From Schlesneria paludicola DSM 18645 (GTDB lineage: Bacteria; Planctomycetota; Planctomycetia; Planctomycetales; Planctomycetaceae): 64,000 bases of DNA. Shown piece by piece: positions 1-8,482 of this stretch. Location of the stretch: the NCBI RefSeq assembly GCF_000255655.1, contig NZ_JH636437.1:285352-349351 (forward strand), written 5' to 3'. How positions within the stretch are numbered: the stretch's first letter is position 1; every line of letters starts with the position of its first letter. The notes under the pieces were generated by a model. It did not search any database. It was not told the DNA's origin and saw only the letters and a program-made list of their open reading frames with translations. Both the position numbers and the translations under genes were made by a program.

Positions 1-281
1 TTGCTTGCTGGCAGTTCATGGCGGTTCGGTAGGCTTTGGGGTTAAGGTGAAATCTTCCTGTCGCATCGAAAAATCCTTCAGATGCGAACGATTTCCAGAC
101 GAATCAATCTGGCGGAGTTGATGGATTTTTTCGTTTGCGCTGAATGCACGCCCCTGCCACCTCATTTGGACGCGCATTGATGCGTAAGGCCGTCCGCGGC
201 GGACGCCGGTCATTTCCAATTCGAAAACATTCCACCAGCTCGGTTTACGACGCTCAATGACTTCGTGCCAGGAATGACGGA
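1..281. other. Left-edge intergenic stretch, no supported gene
   Basis: This stretch lies upstream of the MarR-family gene and should hold the promoter of the efflux operon. I see no convincing coding sequence. A 100-codon open frame on the minus strand runs across it and into the MarR start, but it has no recognisable motif or ribosome binding site. I also see no clear palindromic MarR operator. Confidence 0.4.
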
Positions 282-944
282 ATGGGCCCTGACGGTCAGT
301 CTCGCGCGATGAATGCATCCGACAATTCAGCCGTTTTGATGGACGGACTGCTTCGCGCCGCCCAGATTGCTCGCTTTCGTTTCAATGACTGGCTCGGTCA
401 TTTCGAATTGACGGAAGGTCGCCATGCCGTGTTGTCGGCATTGGTTCGCGCCGGGGACGGTGGTTGTTCGCAAGCGGAGCTGGCAGACAGCTTAGGTCAA
501 TCCGAATCCAACGTCAGCACCTTGATCGAGCGCATGCAGCGTGACGGATTGGTAAGCCGTTCGCGTAGCGAGTTTGATCGGCGGAAACGCATTCTCCTCG
601 TCACGGCGGCGGGGCGTACCAAGCTGGAATCGGTAGAAGCCCATCGTTCCGCCTGGGCCGCGCGCCTATTTCAGGGGATTTCGTTTGATGACCAAGCCCG
701 GTTGTTCACGCTGCTGCAACGGCTTGGAAGCAGCCTGGAACCCGCCTTTGTGAGTGCGCTTCGTCAGGTCATTGTTCCGGCCGTGACGCCACCGGTCGTG
801 CCGTCGACCGACAAGGTGCCGTCTGGAGCGGATCTTTCCGATCCCACGGGTGATCCCGCGACGCCACAATTTGCCTTACGGCGAATGTTGCTGTCACTCG
901 GCTCCGTGACACGTAACGAATCGCGTGACAAGGAGGCTGCATGA
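282..944 (+). CDS. MarR-family transcriptional regulator
   Basis: This is a winged-helix regulator, most likely the local repressor of the efflux genes that follow. Residues about 40-120 show the MarR pattern: a recognition-helix segment (QAELADSLGQSESNVSTLIE) followed by a wing with DRRKR and a hydrophobic strand. A Pro-rich tail of about 60 residues follows the dimerisation helices and is unusual for the family (often about 150 aa; 220 here). I chose the ATG at 282 because an AGGA lies 8 bases upstream; an internal ATG at 309 has no Shine-Dalgarno sequence. The stop codon overlaps the ATG of the next gene (ATGA), which points to translational coupling in one operon. The ligand is unknown. 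Confidence 0.85.
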   Translation: MGPDGQSRAMNASDNSAVLMDGLLRAAQIARFRFNDWLGHFELTEGRHAVLSALVRAGDGGCSQAELADSLGQSESNVSTLIERMQRDGLVSRSRSEFDRRKRILLVTAAGRTKLESVEAHRSAWAARLFQGISFDDQARLFTLLQRLGSSLEPAFVSALRQVIVPAVTPPVVPSTDKVPSGADLSDPTGDPATPQFALRRMLLSLGSVTRNESRDKEAA

Positions 945-3900
945 TGCTGCGTTCGCCTCAAGCTGCCAATATTTCGGCCGACACGTCCTCCCTTGCATTC
1001 CAGTCTGGATCCAGCCCGATGAGCTCGATTCGTCCGCCATCATCGTCCATTCGCCCTCCTGTCTGGTTGGTGCTGATCGCCTTCGGCTGGCTGAGCTGTT
1101 GCGGTTGCTCACGTAGCTTCTGGCGCAGTCAGGCAGATTTCGACGCCTACAACCTCCTCAGTCAAAAGCAGTTTGATCCTCGCTGGGTCATTCCGCGCAC
1201 ATCCGTCGAACCGGATCCACGAAGCCGGTTCTATGATGTTGATGACCGCGATAAGCCGATGCTGCCCCCCGATGATCCTGCCGCGTCACGGTACATGGAG
1301 TGGGTCAATGGCATGCGGGGATATAAGAGCTGGCATAAATTCGGGCAGTCGATGACCGTCGAGAATCCCCAATGGCTGGCCAACTTCGGAGTCGCTCCAG
1401 ATACATTCCACGACAGCTACATGTTGTCGGATGGTGTGTCGGTCGGAGACGACCCCACCAAGCTTCCCACCGAATCGTCGATTCGCCTCGTCCCAACAAT
1501 CGAAAACTTGACGCTGCCACAAGCGATTGAGCTCGCCAGTATCCACAGCCGCGACTATCAGACGCAGCTCGAAAACTTGTTCTTGTCCGCACTGCAATTG
1601 TCGCTGGACCAGTATCAGTTCCAAGTGCGATATCTGCTTGGCACGGCACCGACGCGGCCCACGACGGCTCTTCCAGGCACATCGGTGCCGTCGGGCGTAT
1701 TGACAAACAGCACAGTGCCAGGGGTTAGCAATACACTGGGGCTTACCACGGCAGGCGGGGTCAGTCAGATTCTGCCCACCGGCGGGCAATGGATCGTGGG
1801 CCTGGCAAACAACACCCTGTGGTTGTTCTCGGGAGGCCAACAAGCCACCACATCGCAATCATTGCTCTCGTATTCGCTGGTTCAGCCCTTGCTGGCGGGC
1901 GCAGGTCGAAAGCTGTTTCTCGAGAACTTGACGTTCAGTGAACGTAACGTGCTTTACAATACCCGTCTTTTGACCCGCTATCGCCGCTTATTTTTCGCCG
2001 ACACCGTGGTCAACACCAACGGGGGATCAGGCAGTTCGCCGTCCGCGATCTCGGGTTCGACGGGGGCCAGCGTTGCGAACCCGACCGTCATCAGCACAAA
2101 CGCCGGCGCCACAATTGCTGCGGGGAACACGGTCTCGTCGGCCGCCGCGCAGGGCGGCGGAATCTTTGGTTACCTGGGGATGCTGTATCAGTTGCAGCAG
2201 GTGTTGAACCAGCGTGAAAACGTGGACTACCTTCGATCGCAATCCGAGCGTTTGAAGGAATTGTTGACTCAAATGCCATTTCGCCGTCTGAACATGGATG
2301 CGCTTCCTGATGGAATTCGATTCCCGGAAAGCCTGTCGCCCAAAATCGATTACACGCCCGAGACGCATCGGTTGAGGTGGAAAGATAGCGACGTCATGTC
2401 GGAGCGGGAACGCGACGAATTGCTCGCGCTGAGCGACGATGCCAGTTACCAGTCGGCCATTCGCGAAATTTACAGCCAGCTTCGAATCGGTGTTACGACA
2501 CTTGACTATTTGCAGGTCGCAACACAGTTGACGAATTCAGAACTTCGCGAACGCCAATTGCGACAAGCCTATGACGATGAGATCGATCAATACAAGTTTT
2601 TCCTCGGTCTGCCCGTCGACTTGCAGATGACGATCGATCCATCCATGCTGAAACCGTTCGAATTGACCGATCCGCGACTGAAGGTGCTCGACTATCGCCT
2701 GATGAAGTTCGTCTCGAGACCCTGGCAACTCGACATGGAAACCCCAGCGATCGAGCCCTTGCGGTTCATTGTGGATCAATTCGCAGATCTGGTTCGAAAG
2801 ATCGGGCAGGATGGAATCGACGTTGTCACCAACGACGTCAAGGCCGTGCGCGATACCATGCCGCGGCGCTTGGAACGATTGCTGTGGGACGAGTCGCGCG
2901 AAGTGGTCGCCGCGCGTTTTGACCGCGATATGCTCGTTTACGACAATGTTCGTGAAACCTATTTCGATGTCGCACAGCAAGTCGATGTCTGGAAGCGACA
3001 GGTCCAAAATAATGACCTCGAACTGGAAGATCGCAAGACGATTCTTAGTCGTCTGAAAGATGCTCGCGAAGACATGCTTCAGGTTGTACAAACCTTACGA
3101 TTGCTTCAAGCAGGATTGCGCGCCGAACTGATTGAGCTCGTCGATTTCACCATGACTCTCGATGAAGCCACTGACACAGCGCTCGAGAACCGTCTGGATC
3201 TGATGAACGCGCGAGCCCGCGTGATGGACTCCCGAAGAAATATGGAAGTCGCCGCCAACCGCCTTGAGGCAATCTTAAATCTGGTGGCTCAGGGAAATAT
3301 CAACACACCTGGGGTCGGTAACCATCCGCTCGACTTCCGAGGAGCTGCCAGTTCATTTCAGGTTGGCGTCCAAATGACGGCGCCTTTAGATCAGGTTCAG
3401 GTTCGTAATGCCTACCGGCAGTCACTGGTCAGTTATCAGCAGCAACGACGCGCCTACATGTTGCTGGAAGATCAAGTCAAATATGACATTCGGACCAGTT
3501 GGCGACAATTAAAAGTGAACGCGCAGAATTTTGAGACCACCCGGAAAATCCTGCGCCAAGCAGCGCTTCAGTTGGACATTAACGTTGCCAACAACCTGAA
3601 TCCGAAATCAGTAACAGCGGGTCAAGGTGGTACCACGAACTTGGGAACAACCGGTTTGAACCTGCTCAATGCGGTCAGCGCAGTCTTAAATGCACAGAAC
3701 AATTTGATCCAAATCTGGGCTTCATACGAGCGAAACAGGATTAACATCTACCGCGATATGGATATCATGGAGATCGACGAACGCGGAGTCTGGGTTGACC
3801 CATTGTACCAGAACATGGATCCCCCTGACCCTCCATCAAACTCCAGCGAGTCCGACAATGCCATCCCTCCCCAACCAGCTCCCGCCAAAAACGACAGTGC

Positions 3901-4204
3901 CGCAACACCCCGCGGAAAACGAAGTTCATTCCCCGGCATCGTCCGCCTCAACAGCACCGCGCCAGTTGGGACGGCGAAAGCCGACGTGGAAGAGCGGCGC
4001 AGTGATCGCCGGTCTGGCCCTGGGGGGCGTGCTGGCGTGGCCTCATCTCAGATACGGTTGGTCTCAGATTTCGACGGCGCTGACGAGGACTCCGGATCAG
4101 ACGGAGGGTCTGGTGACGGAGACCGCGAAGAGGGGGACGTTCCAGATTACGGTCGTCGAGAGGGGGGCTCTCGACAGTATGCGAAACGCCGTCTTGACGA
4201 GTAA
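941..4204 (+). CDS. TolC-like outer-membrane efflux lipoprotein
   Basis: This is a predicted outer-membrane channel component of a tripartite export system. The protein is 1087 aa, about twice the usual TolC length. A hydrophobic segment at residues 41-52 ends in a Cys cluster (LSCCGC), suggesting a lipoprotein signal. The two coiled-coil TolC repeats can be picked out around residues 180-220 (LTLPQAIELA) and 725-800 (MTLDEATDTALENRLDLMNA), separated by a long planctomycete-type insert. AGGAGG lies 4 bases before the ATG at 941 and 7 before the next ATG at 944. The last 115-130 residues are low-complexity and are read out of frame over the start of the adaptor gene; they may be an overprinted tail or the result of a frameshift. 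The MarR gene overlaps it by 4 bp. Confidence 0.85.
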   Translation: MMLRSPQAANISADTSSLAFQSGSSPMSSIRPPSSSIRPPVWLVLIAFGWLSCCGCSRSFWRSQADFDAYNLLSQKQFDPRWVIPRTSVEPDPRSRFYDVDDRDKPMLPPDDPAASRYMEWVNGMRGYKSWHKFGQSMTVENPQWLANFGVAPDTFHDSYMLSDGVSVGDDPTKLPTESSIRLVPTIENLTLPQAIELASIHSRDYQTQLENLFLSALQLSLDQYQFQVRYLLGTAPTRPTTALPGTSVPSGVLTNSTVPGVSNTLGLTTAGGVSQILPTGGQWIVGLANNTLWLFSGGQQATTSQSLLSYSLVQPLLAGAGRKLFLENLTFSERNVLYNTRLLTRYRRLFFADTVVNTNGGSGSSPSAISGSTGASVANPTVISTNAGATIAAGNTVSSAAAQGGGIFGYLGMLYQLQQVLNQRENVDYLRSQSERLKELLTQMPFRRLNMDALPDGIRFPESLSPKIDYTPETHRLRWKDSDVMSERERDELLALSDDASYQSAIREIYSQLRIGVTTLDYLQVATQLTNSELRERQLRQAYDDEIDQYKFFLGLPVDLQMTIDPSMLKPFELTDPRLKVLDYRLMKFVSRPWQLDMETPAIEPLRFIVDQFADLVRKIGQDGIDVVTNDVKAVRDTMPRRLERLLWDESREVVAARFDRDMLVYDNVRETYFDVAQQVDVWKRQVQNNDLELEDRKTILSRLKDAREDMLQVVQTLRLLQAGLRAELIELVDFTMTLDEATDTALENRLDLMNARARVMDSRRNMEVAANRLEAILNLVAQGNINTPGVGNHPLDFRGAASSFQVGVQMTAPLDQVQVRNAYRQSLVSYQQQRRAYMLLEDQVKYDIRTSWRQLKVNAQNFETTRKILRQAALQLDINVANNLNPKSVTAGQGGTTNLGTTGLNLLNAVSAVLNAQNNLIQIWASYERNRINIYRDMDIMEIDERGVWVDPLYQNMDPPDPPSNSSESDNAIPPQPAPAKNDSAATPRGKRSSFPGIVRLNSTAPVGTAKADVEERRSDRRSGPGGRAGVASSQIRLVSDFDGADEDSGSDGGSGDGDREEGDVPDYGRREGGSRQYAKRRLDE

Positions 4205-5903
4205 GGTCGAAGGGTCCACGACGATCATTTCGATCGTGCCCGAAGGGACCAGCGTCAAGGAAGGTGATCTTGTCTGCGAACTCGATTCGTCACTCCTCAG
4301 TGACCGTGAGACCCAGCAAGAGATCCTCGCCGCAAAAGCCGAGACTGCTTACAACCAGGGGCGCGAAGATCTGTTGATTCAAGAGATCTTGAATAAGAGC
4401 GAAACCGAAGCCGCTGATCTGCGACTGGTACTCGCCGAGATCGACCTAGAGAAGTTCGAACTCGGTGACCTCGTTCAACAAAAGGACGAGTTGCAAAACC
4501 AGAAGAAGCTCGCCGAAGTCAATCTCTCGCGCGCTCAAGAAAGCTATGACTACGTCAAACGACTCGCGCGAAATGGATACCGCACGCAGAACGATCTGGA
4601 ATCAGAACGCATCGCCGTCGAAACCCAGGTCATCGCCATGAAACTGGTCGAAGGCCAGATCAAGGTTCTGAAGGATTACACCGAGAATCGGACGTTGGTG
4701 GAACTGAGAGCCAAAGTCGACGAGTGCAAACGGGAAATTCAACGGACCGAAAGCCGAACGCGATCCGCTCTGATTCAGAAGAAAGACGAGCTGCACGCAC
4801 GTAAGCTGACTTACGAAGTCGAGCACAACAAGCACGAACGGCTGCAGGCTCAAATCAAGGCTTGCAAGATCTTCGCAACTCAGGATGGTCAAGTCGTCTA
4901 CGCGAACACGCGCGATGGCCGTTCCTCTGAGCAAGTGTTGATCGAAGTGGGGTCCGCCGTTCGGGAACGGCAACCAATCATCAACCTGCCTGACCTCGAT
5001 CAAATGAAGGTCAACGCCAAGATTCATGAATCCCGGATCAGCATGGTCCGCCCGGGCATGACGGCCGTCATCCGCGTCGATGCCTATTCCGATGAAACGT
5101 TTCACGGCCGTGTCGATTCGGTCGCCTCCGTCCCCAGCTCAACCGGTGGCTTCAGCAGCAATATCAAGGAGTACGATGCGGTCATCAAGATCATGGATGA
5201 ATCCGACAAGGTGAATAAGCTTCGCCCTGGTCTAACGGCCAGTACGGAAATCCTGGTTGAACGCCGCGAAGACGTGTTGCAGATCCCTCTGCAAGCCAAT
5301 GTTACGATTGGCAGCAAGCAGTTTGTCTTTGTCGTCATTGGAAAACAGGTCGAAGCACGCGCGATCAAAGTTGGCAAAACCAACGCAAACTTCATCGAGA
5401 TTCTCGAAGGGCTCGTCGATGGCGACGAAGTCGTCATGAATCCACATTCGCGCTTCCAGAAGGAAATTTCAGACCTGGAAGAAGCTCAGGCGAAGGAACA
5501 GGCGAAAGAAGCACCAAAGTCACCAGACGTCGTGCCGCTCAGTTCGCCCGCCGCTGTGACAAATGAATTGGCGGCGGTGAAACCCGGCGAGGGGAACCCT
5601 GCGGGTGGACCTGGTGGTCGCCGTCGTCGTTCGGGTGGTGAAGACGGCGCTGCGGGCGGTCCCGCGGGCGAAGGCCGTCCACAGGGTGGATTTGATCCTG
5701 AAGCTCGATTTACGCAGATGGACAAAGATCACGATGGCAAGGTCACCAAAGACGAGGCCGATGAACGCATCGCGCAAAACTTTGAACGCTTCGACACCGA
5801 TTCGGACGGAAGCGTCACGAAGGAAGAGTTCCTGGCGGCCATTGCCAAGTTTCGTGGAAACGGCGGACGCCCACGCCCCCCCGCAGCGGATGGCGGAAAC
5901 TAG
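3858..5903 (+). CDS. HlyD/MacA-type periplasmic adaptor with C-terminal EF-hands
   Basis: This is a membrane-fusion protein that should link an inner-membrane pump to the TolC-like channel encoded upstream. It has one transmembrane helix (about residues 46-62), a barrel-sandwich half (VEGSTTIISIVPEGTSVKEG), a long coiled-coil hairpin rich in Lys/Glu/Gln, the second half (IFATQDGQVVYA) and a beta-barrel (IRVDAYSDETFHGRVDSVAS). A Gly/Pro/Arg-rich linker then leads to two EF-hand loops (DKDHDGKVTKDE at about 622-633 and DTDSDGSVTKEE at about 646-657), so Ca2+ binding is likely. The start is uncertain: an ATG at 3795 is also in frame, but 3858 gives the more compact N-terminus. The 5' end overlaps the preceding gene by about 347 bp in another frame. 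Confidence 0.85.
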   Translation: MPSLPNQLPPKTTVPQHPAENEVHSPASSASTAPRQLGRRKPTWKSGAVIAGLALGGVLAWPHLRYGWSQISTALTRTPDQTEGLVTETAKRGTFQITVVERGALDSMRNAVLTSKVEGSTTIISIVPEGTSVKEGDLVCELDSSLLSDRETQQEILAAKAETAYNQGREDLLIQEILNKSETEAADLRLVLAEIDLEKFELGDLVQQKDELQNQKKLAEVNLSRAQESYDYVKRLARNGYRTQNDLESERIAVETQVIAMKLVEGQIKVLKDYTENRTLVELRAKVDECKREIQRTESRTRSALIQKKDELHARKLTYEVEHNKHERLQAQIKACKIFATQDGQVVYANTRDGRSSEQVLIEVGSAVRERQPIINLPDLDQMKVNAKIHESRISMVRPGMTAVIRVDAYSDETFHGRVDSVASVPSSTGGFSSNIKEYDAVIKIMDESDKVNKLRPGLTASTEILVERREDVLQIPLQANVTIGSKQFVFVVIGKQVEARAIKVGKTNANFIEILEGLVDGDEVVMNPHSRFQKEISDLEEAQAKEQAKEAPKSPDVVPLSSPAAVTNELAAVKPGEGNPAGGPGGRRRRSGGEDGAAGGPAGEGRPQGGFDPEARFTQMDKDHDGKVTKDEADERIAQNFERFDTDSDGSVTKEEFLAAIAKFRGNGGRPRPPAADGGN

Positions 5904-6091
5904 CACGTGTCACGGATCAGCGTCAGCGGCTCGTCGCGGTTGATCGAAGGCCCCAGCCTGCCACTGGCGTTCCCGAAAACCCGATGCCAGTGGCTCCAGA
6001 ACAATTCGCCGACAAACCACACTGAAGCATCGAGCATCCGCGAGGGAGGCGTCTTTGACCTCCGTCGCTCACTGGTATGGGTAGACTTCGC

Positions 6092-6805
6092 ATGGGAATG
6101 GCGGCGCAACTGATTAATCTGACTAAGTTTTACCAACTGGGTGAAAACACGGTCCGTGCTCTTCGGGGCGTGTCGGCAGACTTCCCGCTGGGTGATTTCG
6201 TCGCAATTATGGGGTCGTCTGGAAGCGGCAAGAGTACGCTCTTGAACCTGCTGGGAGCTCTCGATCGTCCTACCAGTGGGCAGTATATCCTCTCGAATTA
6301 CGACGTCAGTACTCTGAATGACGATCAATTGTCAGAGATTCGCAACCGCCTGATCGGCTTTATATTTCAGTCGTACAATCTGATTGCTCAGTATACGGTG
6401 CTCGAGAATATCCAAGTGCCGTTTCATTATCGCTCGGATCGCCGGACGATTGGATCGGTGGAAATGAATCGCACCATCGACTTGGCCGCCAAAGTTGGGT
6501 TGTCGGATCGACTCGACCACCGCCCGTTTCAGCTGTCGGGCGGTCAGCAGCAACGTGTCGCAATCGCCCGTGCCCTGGTCAATGACCCCGAGATCATCCT
6601 GGCGGACGAACCCACGGGGAATCTCGATTCGACGACGGAAAAAGAGATCATGGAACTTTTAACCGGCCTGAATCGCGAAGGCCGGACCATTATCATGGTG
6701 ACTCACGAAAATTCCGTCGCCCGTCGTGCGCGTCGACAGATCGTCATGAAAGACGGTGTGATCGCCAGCGAAGGCTTGTTTTCACAAGAAGCCGATTCGA
6801 AGTAA
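6092..6805 (+). CDS. ABC transporter ATP-binding protein (MacB/LolD type)
   Basis: This is the cytoplasmic ATPase of an export or lipoprotein-release type ABC system. Walker A GSSGSGKST lies at about residues 41-49, a Q-loop in GFIFQSYNLI, the signature LSGGQQQR at about 148-155, Walker B IILADEPTGNLD from about 169, and the switch His in MVTHE. The spacing and sequence fit the LolD/MacB/FtsE branch. In-frame ATGs exist at 6077, 6092 and 6098; family alignment (AAQLINLTKFY) favours 6092 or 6098, and none has a clear ribosome binding site. It follows the TolC-like and HlyD-like genes on the same strand, so it probably powers that pump. The FtsX-like permease expected next to it is not in the window. 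Confidence 0.9.
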   Translation: MGMAAQLINLTKFYQLGENTVRALRGVSADFPLGDFVAIMGSSGSGKSTLLNLLGALDRPTSGQYILSNYDVSTLNDDQLSEIRNRLIGFIFQSYNLIAQYTVLENIQVPFHYRSDRRTIGSVEMNRTIDLAAKVGLSDRLDHRPFQLSGGQQQRVAIARALVNDPEIILADEPTGNLDSTTEKEIMELLTGLNREGRTIIMVTHENSVARRARRQIVMKDGVIASEGLFSQEADSK

Positions 6806-6832
6806 GGCCTCGGCCAGCGGCACAAAAGCAAC

Positions 6833-6854
6833 AAGGCCCGCTGAAACGGGCCTT
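6833..6854. terminator. Hairpin between convergent ABC ATPase and clpP
   Basis: A perfect 8-bp stem (AAGGCCCG / CGGGCCTT) with a CTGAAA loop lies 28 bases after the ATPase stop and about 70 bases beyond the stop of the convergent clpP gene. No long T-run follows on either strand, so termination strength is uncertain, but its position suits a shared bidirectional terminator. Confidence 0.55.
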
Positions 6855-6924
6855 TGAAGTCGCATCGAGTTGGTTGTCCGGTCGCTGGCTGTCTGGGCCA
6901 CGCGACCGAAGAACGTTCAGTGCC

Positions 6925-7530
6925 TTACGCACTCGCGGGTGGTACTGGCAGATGCTCGAGAATGTGATCGATCAGCCCATATCCCTTGGCCTCTTCGGCC
7001 GACATGAAGTTGTCGCGATCAGTGTCTTCCTCGATCTTTTCCAGGGTCTGGCCAGTGTGCTTCAGCATCAATTCGTTCATACGACGCTTCGTACGAAGAA
7101 CTTCCTTGGCGTGAATCTCAAGCTCCACTGCCGTTCCCTGCATCCCGGCCAGCGGCTGGTGAATCATGATCCGGCTGTTCGGCAACGCATATCGCTTGCC
7201 CTTGGTCCCGGCGGTCAACAACATTGCGCCCATGCTGGCACACTGTCCGAGGCAATAGGTGGCCACGTCACAGGCGATGAACTGCATGGTGTCGTAGATC
7301 GCCATCCCTGATGTGATCGATCCACCAGGGCTATTGATGTACATGTGGATGTCGGCTTTGCTGTCTTCGAACTGAAGATACAGCAACTGAGCCACAATGC
7401 TGTTGGAAACGTCGTCGTTGATCGCGCTTCCCAGCAGAATGATCCGGTCACGCAGTAACCGACTGTAAATATCCATCGCCCGCTCATCGCGGCCGTTTTT
7501 TTCGATGACGTAGGGCACGAGTGAAGTCAT
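6925..7530 (-). CDS. clpP: ATP-dependent Clp protease proteolytic subunit (second ClpP)
   Basis: This is the serine peptidase subunit of the Clp protease; it forms the degradation chamber that works with ClpX- or ClpA/C-type unfoldases in the cytoplasm. The catalytic triad is complete: Ser99 in QCASMG, His124 in IMIHQP and Asp169 in EEDTDRD. Length (201 aa) and the INSPGGSI oxyanion region are normal. It lies 76 bases downstream of another clpP and further downstream of tig on the same strand. The two ClpPs are clearly different (QCASMG versus GLAASGG at the nucleophile), which suggests a mixed or specialised complex rather than a recent duplication. No unfoldase gene is in the window. Confidence 0.96.
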   Translation of the reverse strand: MTSLVPYVIEKNGRDERAMDIYSRLLRDRIILLGSAINDDVSNSIVAQLLYLQFEDSKADIHMYINSPGGSITSGMAIYDTMQFIACDVATYCLGQCASMGAMLLTAGTKGKRYALPNSRIMIHQPLAGMQGTAVELEIHAKEVLRTKRRMNELMLKHTGQTLEKIEEDTDRDNFMSAEEAKGYGLIDHILEHLPVPPASA

Positions 7531-7606
7531 GGCAGAAACTCGCTGAACGAAGGTGACTGATCGAAACAGACGGCGCGGGTTACGTCGCGCTCGCGAAGGG
7601 GACGAA

Positions 7607-8233
7607 TCAGGTCGTCGCGGCAGCTTTCAACTTGGGATTCATCAGAATCTCGTCGATCAGACCGTACTCTTTGGCCGCGGTGGCGGTCAGGTAGCGATCG
7701 CGACCGGTGTCCTTGGCAATCCGTTCCACGGGTTGTCCCGTGTGGCTGGCCAGAATCTCGTTCAGGACGTGTCGTGTGACAAGAATCTCTTCAGCTTGAA
7801 TCTCGATATCCGAGACTTGTCCCGACACTTCGCCATAAGGCTGATGAATCATCATTTTCGCGTGCGGCAGGATGAAGCGCTTGCCCTTCGTTCCGCCGGC
7901 AACGAGGATGGCGCCACCACTGGCCGCAAGTCCGACGCAATACGTCGCGACACTACACTGCAGGAACTGCATCGTGTCGTAAATGGCCATTGTCGCCGTG
8001 ACCGAACCACCTGGCGAATTGATGTAGAAGTGCACGTCCTGATGCTTGTTTTCGGACTGCAAGTACAACAGTTTCATGACAATGAGATTGGCGCTGGCAT
8101 CATGAATCGGACCGTCCAGGAAGACGATGCGATTTTCCAGCAACAGATCGCCAATCCCCATTTGACGCTGCCGCGAATAATCGCGAGCGGCGTTCAACTG
8201 CGGAGAGACTGAGCCACGAAACGAGTCGAGCAT
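7607..8233 (-). CDS. clpP: ATP-dependent Clp protease proteolytic subunit (first ClpP)
   Basis: This is a ClpP peptidase with the full triad: Ser105 in GLAASGG, His130 in MMIHQPYG and Asp175 in AKDTGRD. The 208-aa length includes a slightly longer N-terminus (about 20 residues before the [15 protein letters not shown] region). [11 protein letters not shown] matches the family substrate-groove motif. It lies between tig and the other clpP; the tig-clpP order is common in bacteria. The gap to tig contains a strong hairpin, so it may have its own transcript or be attenuated. Confidence 0.96.
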   Translation of the reverse strand: MLDSFRGSVSPQLNAARDYSRQRQMGIGDLLLENRIVFLDGPIHDASANLIVMKLLYLQSENKHQDVHFYINSPGGSVTATMAIYDTMQFLQCSVATYCVGLAASGGAILVAGGTKGKRFILPHAKMMIHQPYGEVSGQVSDIEIQAEEILVTRHVLNEILASHTGQPVERIAKDTGRDRYLTATAAKEYGLIDEILMNPKLKAAATT

Positions 8234-8406
8234 GCGACACCCTTCCAGAAATTGAGACGAACCGGGGGAGACCGTCGTTTACTCCCCTCTGTGTATTGCT
8301 CTTCGCTGGAAGAGTAGGAAGCAACCCGCTCTCAGGCAAGGCTGGTCCTCGCGAATTTTGCCCCGTGGGTGTGCAGAGTGGCAGCAAATTCGCTGTGAAA
8401 CGGAAT

Positions 8407-8434
8407 CGCGGCAAATCTTGGTCGATTTGCCGCG
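8407..8434 (-). terminator. Strong hairpin between tig and clpP
   Basis: A perfect 11-bp stem (CGCGGCAAATC / GATTTGCCGCG) with a 6-base loop lies 49 bases after the tig stop in the tig-to-clpP gap. A second, weaker hairpin (GCGAATTT / AAATTCGC at about 8351-8393) follows in the direction of transcription. Neither has a clear T-run, so they may act as a partial terminator, an attenuator or an mRNA-processing site. Confidence 0.5.
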
Positions 8435-8482
8435 CACCGCGATCCAGAAGTTGATCATCAGCCCAGGTTGACCAGCAACGGC

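Noticed and set aside
16..318. 100-codon open frame on the minus strand at the left edge
   Set aside because: No motif or ribosome binding site, and it overlaps the better supported MarR gene start.
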